Source: Micromonospora sp. WMMD882
GTDB lineage: Bacteria; Actinomycetota; Actinomycetes; Mycobacteriales; Micromonosporaceae
Reading direction: 5' to 3'
Assembly: GCF_027497255.1 (NCBI RefSeq)
Contig: NZ_CP114903.1
Coordinates: 6,138,001 to 6,202,000 of the forward strand
DNA: 64,000 bases
In this document: piece by piece, positions 17,275 through 25,499 of the stretch
Layout: the number at the start of each line of letters is the position of its first letter
Numbering within the stretch: the first letter of the stretch is position 1
Position numbers and translations under genes: made by a program
The notes under the pieces: model-generated
Seen by the model: the letters and a program-made list of their open reading frames with translations, nothing else
Told to the model about the DNA's origin: nothing
Databases searched by the model: none

Positions 17275-18564
17275 GTGAACAGGTGGAAGCGGCTGGCCCC
17301 GGTCACCGCCGTCGTGGCCTCGGCCGCGATGCTGATCGCCGGCTGCGGCGGCTCCGACGAGTCCGGGTCGGCCGACGACAGCAAACTGACGGTCTGGATG
17401 ATGGGCGAGGGCAGCGAGGCGCAGACCGCCTTCCTCGACGGCGTCGAGGCCGAGTTCCAGCAGAAGCACCCCGACACCGACGTGGTCGTCCAGTACATCC
17501 CGTGGCTGGAGGCGCCGAAGAAGTTCCAGGCCGCCCTCGCCGGCGGTGCGGGCCCGGACATCACCGAGCTGGGCAACACCGAGACCCAGGGCTGGGCCGC
17601 GCAGGAGGCGCTGGCCGACCTGAGCGGCCGGATGGACGGTTGGGCCGAGGGCAAGGACATCCTCCCCGACCTGGTACGCAACGCCCAGCTCGACGGAAAG
17701 CAGTACGGCGTCCCGTGGTACGCCGGCGTGCGGGCCATGTACTACCGCACCGACTGGTTCGCCGAGGCCGGCGTGCAGCCGCCGACGACCTGGGACCAGT
17801 TGGTCGCCGCCGCCAAGACGGTCCAGGCCAAGAAGCCGGGCACCTACGGCATCGCCCTGCCGGGCAACTCCGAGCTGCCGTTCTACTCGTTCCTCTGGAG
17901 CGCCGGCGCGGAGATCGCCACCAGGGAGGGCGACACCTGGAAGTCCGGCTACGACACGCCGGAGGCCCGACAGGCGGTCAAGTTCTGGACCGACCTGGTG
18001 ACCGTGCACAAGGTCGCGCCGCCGGCCGCCGCCGGCTGGAACGAGATCGACGCCCGCACCCAGTTCGCCACCGGCAAGGCGGCGATGGCCTTCGCCGGCA
18101 GTTGGCAGCAGGGCGCGATCAAGAAGGACAACCCCGAGATCGAGAAGGTGTGGGGCACCTTCCCCATCCCCGGCCCGGACGGCAAGCCGGCCCCCGCCTT
18201 CGCCGGTGGCTCCGACCTGGCGGTCTGGGAGGACAGCGAGCGCAAGGACCTGGCCTGGGACTACCTCACCGTGCTGGTGAACAAGAAGAACGCCAAGACC
18301 TTCGCCGACAGCCTCGGCTTCTTCCCGGTCTACTCCGACCTGGTCACCGGCGGCGGGTACGCCGACGACAAGGTGATGGCCGCGTTCGCCACCACGCTCC
18401 AGAACACGAAGCTCACCCCGCTCACCCCGAAGTGGGTGGAGGTCAGCCGGACCAAGACGACGACCCAGGCGATGAACAGCTCGGTGATCAAGGGCCAGAA
18501 GACGGTGGAGCAGGCCACCGCCGACGCCGCCGCCGAGATGGAAAGCATCCTCAACGCCAAGTGA
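17275..18564 (+). CDS. Sugar ABC transporter substrate-binding lipoprotein
   Basis: 429 residues of the extracellular solute-binding protein family 1. A lipoprotein signal ends at LIAGC (Cys24), so the protein is tethered outside the membrane. Later motifs such as LTVWMMGEGSEAQ, GAGPDITELGNTETQGW and AFAGSWQQG fit oligosaccharide binders. GTG 17275 follows GGGAG. The stop overlaps the first permease gene. The sugar cannot be named, though tryptophan-rich patches point to a di- or oligosaccharide. Confidence 0.93.
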   Translation: MNRWKRLAPVTAVVASAAMLIAGCGGSDESGSADDSKLTVWMMGEGSEAQTAFLDGVEAEFQQKHPDTDVVVQYIPWLEAPKKFQAALAGGAGPDITELGNTETQGWAAQEALADLSGRMDGWAEGKDILPDLVRNAQLDGKQYGVPWYAGVRAMYYRTDWFAEAGVQPPTTWDQLVAAAKTVQAKKPGTYGIALPGNSELPFYSFLWSAGAEIATREGDTWKSGYDTPEARQAVKFWTDLVTVHKVAPPAAAGWNEIDARTQFATGKAAMAFAGSWQQGAIKKDNPEIEKVWGTFPIPGPDGKPAPAFAGGSDLAVWEDSERKDLAWDYLTVLVNKKNAKTFADSLGFFPVYSDLVTGGGYADDKVMAAFATTLQNTKLTPLTPKWVEVSRTKTTTQAMNSSVIKGQKTVEQATADAAAEMESILNAK

Positions 18565-19550
18565 GCGCGCTGACCGACACACCGCAGGCCGCCGTCGACG
18601 CCGGGGAAACTCCCGTACGCCGGCGGCGGCCCCGGGTGGACCGCCTGCCGTACCTGCTGCTCCTGCCCTGCCTGGTGATCATCGGCGGGCTGCTGCTCTG
18701 GCCGCTCGGCCAGGTCGTCTGGATGTCCTTCCACCGGTTGAACAACGTCCGGCAGTTGCGCGGCGACCGGGCCTGGCCGTGGATCGGGCTGGAGAACTAC
18801 GTCCAGATCCTCACCGACCCGTTCTTCCGTACGGTGCTGCGCAACACGGTGCTGTTCGCCGCGGCCAACGTGGCGCTGACGATGATCCTCGGCACCCTGG
18901 TCGGGCTGCTGCTCAACCGGCTGGGCCGACGGATGGCGACCTTCGTCGGCAGTTGCGTGATGCTCGCCTGGGCCACTCCGGCGCTGACCGGCACGATCGT
19001 CTGGAAGTGGATCTTCGACGACACGAGCGGGCTGGTCACCTGGTTGTTCAACGCCCTGCCCGACGGGCTGTCCCAGGCGCTGTTCGGGCGCGCCGACTGG
19101 ACCGGGTACGGCTGGTTCAACTCGCCGCTGATGTTCTTCGCCATCCTCACCCTGGTGGTGGTCTGGCACTCGTTCCCGTTCATCGCGGTCAGCGTCCTCG
19201 CCGGGCTCAAGAGCGTGCCGAGCGAGCTGCACGAGGCCGCCCGGGTCGACGGCGCCGGCCCGTGGCGGGTCTTCTGGCAGGTCACCTTCCCGCTGCTGCG
19301 CCCGGTGTTCGGCATCCTGGTCGTGCTCTCCACCATCTGGGACTTCAAGGTCTTCACCCAGCAGTTCGTGCTGGCCGGCGGCACCCAGGACCGCCCGACG
19401 TTCATGCTCTCCATCTACTCGTACGCGGAGGCGTTCTCGCCCCCGCCGAAGTACGGCCTCGGCGCGGCCATCGCGGTGATCCTCACCCTGATCCTGCTCG
19501 TGGTCACCGGCCTCTACGTCCGCATGGTGCTCCGACAGGAGGAGGACTGA
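18561..19550 (+). CDS. Sugar ABC transporter permease (MalF type)
   Basis: 329 residues with six predicted membrane helices. The EAA loop EAARVDGAGPWRVFWQVTFP, which contacts the ATPase, is in the standard place (about 225-245). It forms the channel with the next permease. GTG 18561 overlaps the upstream stop by 4 bp and its TGA shares one base with the next ATG, so the three genes form one coupled operon. Confidence 0.94.
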   Translation: MSALTDTPQAAVDAGETPVRRRRPRVDRLPYLLLLPCLVIIGGLLLWPLGQVVWMSFHRLNNVRQLRGDRAWPWIGLENYVQILTDPFFRTVLRNTVLFAAANVALTMILGTLVGLLLNRLGRRMATFVGSCVMLAWATPALTGTIVWKWIFDDTSGLVTWLFNALPDGLSQALFGRADWTGYGWFNSPLMFFAILTLVVVWHSFPFIAVSVLAGLKSVPSELHEAARVDGAGPWRVFWQVTFPLLRPVFGILVVLSTIWDFKVFTQQFVLAGGTQDRPTFMLSIYSYAEAFSPPPKYGLGAAIAVILTLILLVVTGLYVRMVLRQEED

Positions 19551-20488
19551 TGCCCGGCCCGACGACCACCCCACCCGGTACGGCGACCACCCCGCCCGGT
19601 ACGACGGCGCGACCGCCCGGTACGACGGCGCGAACGCCCCGTCGACGACGGCCGGTCGGGCGACGGATCGCGCTCAACAGCGCCGGGCTGCTGGTGGCGC
19701 TGTTCGCCGCCTTCCCGGTCTACTGGATGATCGCCACCTCGCTGAAACCGAACCGGGAGATCTTCTCCGCGACGCCCCGGCCGGTGCCGACCGAGCCGAC
19801 CCTGGCGCACTACCGGGACATCCTCACCGGCAACCTGATCCCCGGGGTCAGCTTCGCCGACTTCTTCGGCAACAGCATCCTGGTCGCCGGGGCGACCGTG
19901 CTGCTCAGCGGGCTGGTGGCGCTGCTCGCCGCGACCGCGGTGGCGCGGTTCCGGTTCACCCTGCGCACCAGCTTCCTGATCATGCTGCTGGTGGTGCAGA
20001 TGATCCCGCTGGAGGCGTTGGTCATCCCGCTGTTCCTGATGATCCAGCGGCTCGGCCTCTACAACACCCTGCCCAGCCTGGTCCTCACCTACCTGGGCTT
20101 CTCGCTGCCGTTCGCGATCTGGATGCTGCGTGGCTTCGTCGCCGCGGTGCCCAAGGAACTGGAGGAGGCGGCGGCGATCGACGGGGCCAGCCGGGCGCAG
20201 ATCTTCCGACGGATCCTCTTCCCGCTGGTCGCGCCCGGCCTGGTGGCCACCAGCATCTTCTCGTTCATCACCGCCTGGAACGAGCTGATCTTCGCGTTGA
20301 CCTTCATCAACGACCAGAGCCGGTACACCCTGCCGGTGGCGATGACGTTCTTCTTCGGCCGCGACGACACCGCCTGGGGGCCGGTGATGGCCGCCTCCAC
20401 CCTGTTCACCCTGCCGGTGATCGTCTTCTTCCTGCTGGTGCAGCGCCGGATGGTCTCCGGCCTGGTCGCCGGCGCCGTCAAGGGCTGA
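19550..20488 (+). CDS. Sugar ABC transporter permease (MalG type)
   Basis: 312 residues with six predicted helices and the EAA loop LEEAAAIDGASRAQIFRRIL. It is the partner of the upstream permease. The first about 32 residues are an unusual Pro/Thr repeat (TPPGTA, TPPGTT, RPPGTT) followed by RRRR, encoded by a small DNA repeat. The tail is cytoplasmic and likely disordered. No ATPase gene follows, so the importer must borrow one encoded elsewhere, as MsiK-dependent importers do in Streptomyces. Confidence 0.93.
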   Translation: MPGPTTTPPGTATTPPGTTARPPGTTARTPRRRRPVGRRIALNSAGLLVALFAAFPVYWMIATSLKPNREIFSATPRPVPTEPTLAHYRDILTGNLIPGVSFADFFGNSILVAGATVLLSGLVALLAATAVARFRFTLRTSFLIMLLVVQMIPLEALVIPLFLMIQRLGLYNTLPSLVLTYLGFSLPFAIWMLRGFVAAVPKELEEAAAIDGASRAQIFRRILFPLVAPGLVATSIFSFITAWNELIFALTFINDQSRYTLPVAMTFFFGRDDTAWGPVMAASTLFTLPVIVFFLLVQRRMVSGLVAGAVKG

Positions 20489-20542
20489 GCCCGGGGCGGC
20501 CGGGGCCGTCGGTCGGTACGGCCGGACCGTAGGCTGGCCGCC

Positions 20543-21190
20543 ATGACGGGCAGGATTGTCACAGTGAACGTCGGTGTCGTCACCGAGGCGGATTGGGCGG
20601 GCGACGCGAGCGGTCGCAGCGGCATCGACAAGCGGCCGACGGACGGGCGGGCGCGGGTCGAGGAGACCGGCGTGACCGGGGACTTCATCGCCGAGCGGGC
20701 CCACCACGGCGGCCCTGACCAGGCGGTGTACGCCTACGCCTGGGAGGACGCCGACTGGTGGGCGGCCGAGCTCGGCCGGAACCTGCCGCCGGGGCGGTTC
20801 GGCGAGAACCTCCACACGTCGGGCGTGGACGTGACCGGCGCGGTGGTCGGTGAGCGCTGGGCCGTCGGGTCCGCGCTGCTGGAGGTGACCAAGCCGCGTA
20901 CGCCGTGCCGGACGTTCGCCGGATTCTGGGGCGTGCCCGACCTGATCCGGCGGTTCACCGTACGGGCGGCGCCCGGCGCGTACCTGCGGGTGCTCAGGGC
21001 CGGTGAGGTCGGCGCGGGTGACCCGGTCGAGGTGCTGGACCGGCCGGCGCACGGCGTCACCGTGGGCGAGGTCTTCCGGGCTCTGACCCTGGAGCCGGAG
21101 CTGCTGCCGCGGCTGCTCGACGCGCCGGACCTGCCGGACGGGATCCGGGACAAGGCACGCCGCCGGCTGGGCGTCGACTCCGCCGGCTGA
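20543..21190 (+). CDS. MOSC domain protein (YiiM-like)
   Basis: 215 residues. The MOSC core has GIDKRPTDGRARV, HHGGPDQAVYAYAWEDADWW, the FGENLHTSG strand and the cysteine of TPCRTF, the likely molybdenum-cofactor ligand. A C-terminal three-helix part (LLPRLLDAPDLPDGIRDKA) resembles the 3-alpha domain of YiiM. Members reduce N-hydroxylated compounds using molybdenum cofactor. ATG 20543. The stop codon lies inside the left arm of a palindromic element. Confidence 0.9.
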   Translation: MTGRIVTVNVGVVTEADWAGDASGRSGIDKRPTDGRARVEETGVTGDFIAERAHHGGPDQAVYAYAWEDADWWAAELGRNLPPGRFGENLHTSGVDVTGAVVGERWAVGSALLEVTKPRTPCRTFAGFWGVPDLIRRFTVRAAPGAYLRVLRAGEVGAGDPVEVLDRPAHGVTVGEVFRALTLEPELLPRLLDAPDLPDGIRDKARRRLGVDSAG

Positions 21191-21263
21191 TCCACTCCAC
21201 TTCCCGGGAAACGGCGCTTCGGGCCGGGGCGATGCCGCCGTATCCGTGAAGTGGAGTGGATCA
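21188..21263. repeat. Palindromic element with TGATC arms (copy 1)
   Basis: TGATCCACTCCACTTC (21188-21203) and its exact reverse complement (21248-21263) flank a 44-base loop. The inner right side reads GATGCCGCCGTATCCGTGAA, almost the same as in the 44.2-kb element although the arms differ. It lies between convergent genes, so it may also terminate transcription both ways. Confidence 0.9.
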
Positions 21264-21306
21264 TGCGTCCAGGATCATGCGTCCGGGCGCATGCGTCGGG
21301 TGGGCC

Positions 21307-22227
21307 TCAGCGGAGCCAGGGGATGTTGCGGTTGAGCAGGCCGCGCTGCTTGAGCTCCTTGCGCAGCGGGATCTCGTCGTCGATGTAGCCGTCCCAGTTG
21401 ATGCCCCAGTAGTTCGCGGTGTGGGTGCCCTCACCGCAGAGCTGGCGCTGCACCGGCGTGCGGTTGGCCCACCACTCGCCGTCGGTGTCGATGTGCAGCT
21501 CGTCCAGCGGGCGGATCCACCGGTAGGTGTAGCCGACGAAGAGCATCTTCCGGGTGATCGTCGACAGGTTCGTCGACCGGGAGTGCCACTGGCGGCGGTC
21601 GAAGATGAACGCGTCACCCGGGTTGGCGGTGATCTCCACCGTGCCCTCCGGGTCCGGGTTGTGCACCGTGGTGTCCGCCGGCCGGGGCAGCGAGTTCCAC
21701 AGGTGGCTGCCCGGGATCACCTTGGTGGCGCCGCGCCCCTTCTCCGACAGGTCGGAGAGCACGTACGCGACCTTCAGCGAGAACATCGGCCGGGGCAGGT
21801 TGGGGTCCATCGTCTCCGGGTCGGAGTTCTGCCGGTACCCGTCCTGGTGCCAACCCCAGTACGGCTTCTCCGGCTCGGCCGCCGGCGGGGTCACGTCCAG
21901 GTGGTTGTGGTGGGTGTAGATGTTCCACCCGGCCAGGCCCCACATGTACGGGAAGGCGACGGGGTGGGTGAGCAGGTCACCGAAGAGCTCGTCGCGCTCC
22001 AGGAAGCCCAGCAGGTGCAGCGTCCCGTCCTTGGTGGTGGTGCCCTTGGCCTGCTCCTCGGCGTAGACCCGGTCCACCGCGGCCTCCAGGGCGGCCCGGT
22101 GGTCCTCGGTCAGCACGTTACGCAGCAGGAGGAAGCCCTGCTCGTGGAACTCCTTGCGATCGACATCGCTGATCGGCTCGTAGCCGGTCCGGCCTCCGTA
22201 GTCGAACACGCCGTCCACCCTCCCCAT
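21307..22227 (-). CDS. Phytanoyl-CoA dioxygenase (PhyH) family oxygenase
   Basis: 306 residues, an Fe(II)/2-oxoglutarate oxygenase. The iron motif is WHQDGY (His-x-Asp) with the distal histidine in QWHSRSTN, followed by the 2-oxoglutarate arginine region. Such enzymes hydroxylate small molecules, often in secondary metabolism or osmolyte synthesis; the substrate is not evident. ATG 22227. A TTACGAT -10-like box about 40 bp upstream suggests its own promoter. No biosynthetic neighbours explain it. Confidence 0.9.
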   Translation of the reverse strand: MGRVDGVFDYGGRTGYEPISDVDRKEFHEQGFLLLRNVLTEDHRAALEAAVDRVYAEEQAKGTTTKDGTLHLLGFLERDELFGDLLTHPVAFPYMWGLAGWNIYTHHNHLDVTPPAAEPEKPYWGWHQDGYRQNSDPETMDPNLPRPMFSLKVAYVLSDLSEKGRGATKVIPGSHLWNSLPRPADTTVHNPDPEGTVEITANPGDAFIFDRRQWHSRSTNLSTITRKMLFVGYTYRWIRPLDELHIDTDGEWWANRTPVQRQLCGEGTHTANYWGINWDGYIDDEIPLRKELKQRGLLNRNIPWLR

Positions 22228-22395
22228 GAGGAACCCGTCAAATCTGGCACAGGTGGCCGATCGTAACCCGTGCGCGATTCACGTTGCCTCGGACGCCCGA
22301 CCGGCACGCTCCGACCCGACGGTGGACCGCCCCCCGGCTGGCCGGCGGGGACCGGACCGCGGCGAGGACCGGGGCCGGGGGACCGGGGCCGGGGA

Positions 22396-23265
22396 TCAGA
22401 CGTCGGCGAAGACCTCGGCGACGACCCTGGTGTCGTCCCGGTCCCGGTCGGACGCCTTCGACCAGGTGCCCGCGCCGGCCGTCCACTCCAGGTCGGCGTA
22501 CCGGACCCGCTTGACCCCGTGGTCGTGGGCGTGCGACACCAGCCAGTGGGCGTACCGCCAGCCGGCGCGCGGGTCGGCGGCGGAGACGGACAGACCGGTC
22601 AGCTCGGCCAGGCCGGCGGTGCTGGCGTCGGGCAGCCCCCAGTCGAGGAGGAGACCCTCGGTCAACGCGGTCGCGGCGGCGGCGCCGCGCATGGCCGGGG
22701 TCCGGCCGACAGTGCAGGCGACGGCGGCGGTGGCGTCCCCGAGCAGCGCCCGGGTGAGCACCTCGGCCTCGTCGGCCCACTTCTCGTACGCCTCGGGGAA
22801 GGCGGAACGCTGCACCGCCTGGGCGGCGTCGGTGACCCGCATCCGCTCCCAGCCGCGGACCTTCTTCAGCCCGGCGTAGAACTTGTTCGCGGCGTACCGG
22901 GGGTCGCCGATCTGCTCCGGGGTGCCCCAACCCTGGCTGGGACGCTGCTGGAACAGCCCGATCGAGTCCCGGTCACCGTCGGGCAGGTTCTCCAGGCCGG
23001 ACTCCTGGAACGCGGTGGCGAGCGCCACCACGACCGCCCGCTCGGGCATCTTCCGGCGGATGCCGATGGCCGCGATGGTGGCGGCGTGCGACATCTGCTC
23101 GGCGTTGAGGCGAACCTGGCCGTCGGCCTGGACGACGCAGCTCCGGCTGGCCAGCGGCAGTCGGAGCTGGCCCCCGACGTTCCGGACGACGAAGTAGATC
23201 CCGAGACCGGCAACGACGACGAGAACGAGGCCAGTTGCCACGATTGCCCGAGTTCGCACCCACAC
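22396..23265 (-). CDS. Membrane-anchored lytic-transglycosylase-like protein
   Basis: 289 residues: an N-terminal signal anchor (about 8-28), then a lysozyme-like helical region with AFQESGLENLPDGDRDSIGLFQQRPS. Glu88 is in the catalytic position of SLT-like transglycosylases, and the GLFQQRPSQGWG motif is typical of actinobacterial peptidoglycan hydrolases. The C-terminal part (about 180-289) ends with the HxHDHGVKRVRYADLEWT stretch and has no recognised domain. GTG 23265 is the start. It is likely to act on peptidoglycan outside the membrane. Confidence 0.78.
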   Translation of the reverse strand: MWVRTRAIVATGLVLVVVAGLGIYFVVRNVGGQLRLPLASRSCVVQADGQVRLNAEQMSHAATIAAIGIRRKMPERAVVVALATAFQESGLENLPDGDRDSIGLFQQRPSQGWGTPEQIGDPRYAANKFYAGLKKVRGWERMRVTDAAQAVQRSAFPEAYEKWADEAEVLTRALLGDATAAVACTVGRTPAMRGAAAATALTEGLLLDWGLPDASTAGLAELTGLSVSAADPRAGWRYAHWLVSHAHDHGVKRVRYADLEWTAGAGTWSKASDRDRDDTRVVAEVFADV

Positions 23266-23385
23266 CCCCTGAACGACAGTCAGCCAAGCGTACGTCCCTG
23301 CTGCCAGCAGACCGGCGGCTTGGGCGGTCCGTCCGGTAAGCGGCTCTCCGGGCGGAACGCCGGGACGCTCCCGGTCGGCTGCTGG

Positions 23386-24177
23386 CTACCCCGCGTCGAG
23401 CGCGCTCACCCATCGCGGCGGCCGTTTCTCCCGGAAGGCGGCCACCCCCTCGCGCCCCTCGGTCGAGAGGAAGTAACCCGTCGACAGCTCGGCCAGCGCC
23501 GCGACCTCCCGCCGCAGGTCCGGCCCGGCCGGGCGGCGCAGCAGCTCCTTGGCCCCGGCCAACGCGCCGGGCGCGCCCCGGACCAGCGCGGCGCAGTACC
23601 CGGCCACCACGGCGTCCAGCTCGGCGGCGGGCACCGCCGTGGTCACCAGACCCACCTGCGCGGCCCGCCGGCCGTCGAAGGTCTCCCCGGTCAGGTACAG
23701 CTCGGCGGCGGCGCGCGGGGTCAGCCGGGGCAGCACGGTCGCCGAGATCACCGCCGGGATCACCCCGATCCGGACCTCGGTGAACGCGAAGGTCGCCTCC
23801 TGCGCGCAGACCGCCAGGTCGGCCGCGGCGATCAGGCCCAGCCCGCCGGCCCGCGCCGGCCCGGCCACCCGGGCCAGCACCGGCTTCGGGCACTCCCAGA
23901 CCGCCGCCAGCACGTCACCGAGCTTTCCGGCCGGCACGCTCCCGCTGGCGTACGCCGCGGCGGTCTCCTTCAGGTCCGCTCCGGAGCAGAACACCGGACC
24001 GGTGTGGTCGAGCACCACCACCCGGACGGCGTCGTCGGCCGCCGCCGTGGTCAGGCCGTCCAGCAGCTCGGTCATCAGGGGCGTGGAGAGCGCGTTGCGG
24101 TTGTGCGGGCTGTCCAGGGTGAGCGTGGTCACCCCACCCGCCGTGGACACCCGCACCAGTGCGTCCGGAGAGGTCAT
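23386..24177 (-). CDS. Enoyl-CoA hydratase/isomerase family protein
   Basis: 263 residues of the crotonase fold. Oxyanion-hole stretches are VFCSGADLKE (about 63-72) and GPARAGGLGLIAAADL, the latter slightly changed from the usual GxAxGGG. The glutamate in FTEVRIGVIPA is kept. Specific acyl-CoA substrate is unknown. It diverges from hemW by only 17 bp between starts, so the promoters must overlap or transcripts are leaderless. Confidence 0.92.
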   Translation of the reverse strand: MTSPDALVRVSTAGGVTTLTLDSPHNRNALSTPLMTELLDGLTTAAADDAVRVVVLDHTGPVFCSGADLKETAAAYASGSVPAGKLGDVLAAVWECPKPVLARVAGPARAGGLGLIAAADLAVCAQEATFAFTEVRIGVIPAVISATVLPRLTPRAAAELYLTGETFDGRRAAQVGLVTTAVPAAELDAVVAGYCAALVRGAPGALAGAKELLRRPAGPDLRREVAALAELSTGYFLSTEGREGVAAFREKRPPRWVSALDAG

Positions 24178-24194
24178 GCGGGCAGACTAGTGGC

Positions 24195-25418
24195 ATGCCC
24201 GGCGTGCTTCCAGACGGTGAGACCGTCCCGAGTGACGGCGCCCTGCCGTCGTCCGCCCTGCGTGCGGTGGGTGCGCACGGCTTCGGGGTCTACCTCCACG
24301 TGCCGTTCTGCGCCAGCCGCTGCGGCTACTGCGACTTCAACACGTACACCGCCGACGAGTTGGGCGGGGGAGCGGGCCGGGAGTCGTACGCCGACACCGT
24401 GCTGGCCGAGCTGAGGCTGGCCGCCCGGGTCCTCGCCGACCGCCCGCCGCCCCGGGTCGACACCGTCTTCGTCGGCGGTGGCACGCCGACCCTGCTGCCC
24501 GCCGACGACCTGGCCCGGATCCTGGACGCGGTCGACCGAACGTGGGGGCTGGCCGCCGACGCGGAGGTGACCACCGAGGCCAACCCGGAGTCGGTCACCC
24601 CGGAGTCCCTGAAGACGCTCCGGGCCGCCGGCTACACCCGCATCTCGCTGGGCATGCAGTCGGCCGCGCCGGGCGTGCTCGCCGTGCTCGACCGCCGGCA
24701 CTCCGCCGGGCGGGCCACCGCCGCCGCGGTCGAGGCCCGCGACGCCGGCTTCGACCACGTCAACCTCGACCTGATCTACGGTACGCCGGGCGAGCGCGCC
24801 GAGGACTTCGCCGCTTCGCTCGACCAGGTGGTCGCCGCCGGGGTGGACCACGTCAGCGCGTACGCGCTGATCGTGGAGGACGGCACCCGGCTCGCCGCCC
24901 GGATCCGTCGCGGCGAGCTGCCGTACCCGTCGGACGACGTCGCCGCGGACCGTTACCTGGCCGCCGAGGCCGCCCTCGACGCGGCCGGTTTCTCCTGGTA
25001 CGAGGTCTCCAACTGGGCGCGCACGCCGGCCGCCCGGTGCCGGCACAACCTGCTCTACTGGACCGGCGGCGACTGGTGGGGCCTCGGCCCGGGGGCGCAC
25101 AGCCACGTCGGCGGGGTGCGCTGGTGGAACGTCAAGCACCCCGGCGCGTACGCGCAGCGGCTGGCCGCCGGCCGGTCACCCGGCCAGGCCCGGGAGCTCC
25201 TCACCGCCGACCAGGCGCACATGGAGGACGTGATGCTGCGGCTGCGGCTCGCCTCCGGCCTGCCGCTGACCGTGCTGGACCCGGTCGGCCGGGCCGGCGC
25301 GGACCGGTCGCTGGCCGCCGGCCTGCTCGACCCGGCGGCGTACGAACGCGGCCGGGCGGCGCTGACCCTGCGTGGACGCCTGCTCGCCGACGCCGTGGTC
25401 CGCGACCTGCTGCCCTGA
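24195..25418 (+). CDS. hemW: Radical SAM heme chaperone HemW
   Basis: 407 residues. The radical SAM cysteines are in FCASRCGYCDF (Cys39, 43, 46), followed by VFVGGGTPTLLP and EANPESVTPE, all HemW/HemN-type. It lacks the extra N-terminal residues of true coproporphyrinogen dehydrogenase HemN, so it is best called HemW, which delivers heme to target proteins. ATG 24195. M. tuberculosis has the corresponding gene (annotated hemN) upstream of hrcA. Confidence 0.93.
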   Translation: MPGVLPDGETVPSDGALPSSALRAVGAHGFGVYLHVPFCASRCGYCDFNTYTADELGGGAGRESYADTVLAELRLAARVLADRPPPRVDTVFVGGGTPTLLPADDLARILDAVDRTWGLAADAEVTTEANPESVTPESLKTLRAAGYTRISLGMQSAAPGVLAVLDRRHSAGRATAAAVEARDAGFDHVNLDLIYGTPGERAEDFAASLDQVVAAGVDHVSAYALIVEDGTRLAARIRRGELPYPSDDVAADRYLAAEAALDAAGFSWYEVSNWARTPAARCRHNLLYWTGGDWWGLGPGAHSHVGGVRWWNVKHPGAYAQRLAAGRSPGQARELLTADQAHMEDVMLRLRLASGLPLTVLDPVGRAGADRSLAAGLLDPAAYERGRAALTLRGRLLADAVVRDLLP

Positions 25419-25456
25419 GGGCTCCCTCCCGACCGGTCGGGCCACGGCGCGCCGGA

Positions 25457-25492
25457 CCGGTCGGGCCCGGCGGGCCACCGGGGCCCGACCGG
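25457..25492. terminator. Bidirectional terminator hairpin
   Basis: CCGGTCGGGCCC (25457-25468) and GGGCCCGACCGG (25481-25492) form a perfect 12-bp stem with a 12-base loop between convergent hemW and the DUF4870 gene. Confidence 0.75.
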
Positions 25493-25499
25493 AGCGGGG

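Noticed and set aside
23266..23385. c-di-AMP (ydaO) riboswitch before the transglycosylase-like gene
   Set aside because: Such riboswitches often precede cell-wall hydrolase genes, but I could not find the conserved aptamer blocks here.
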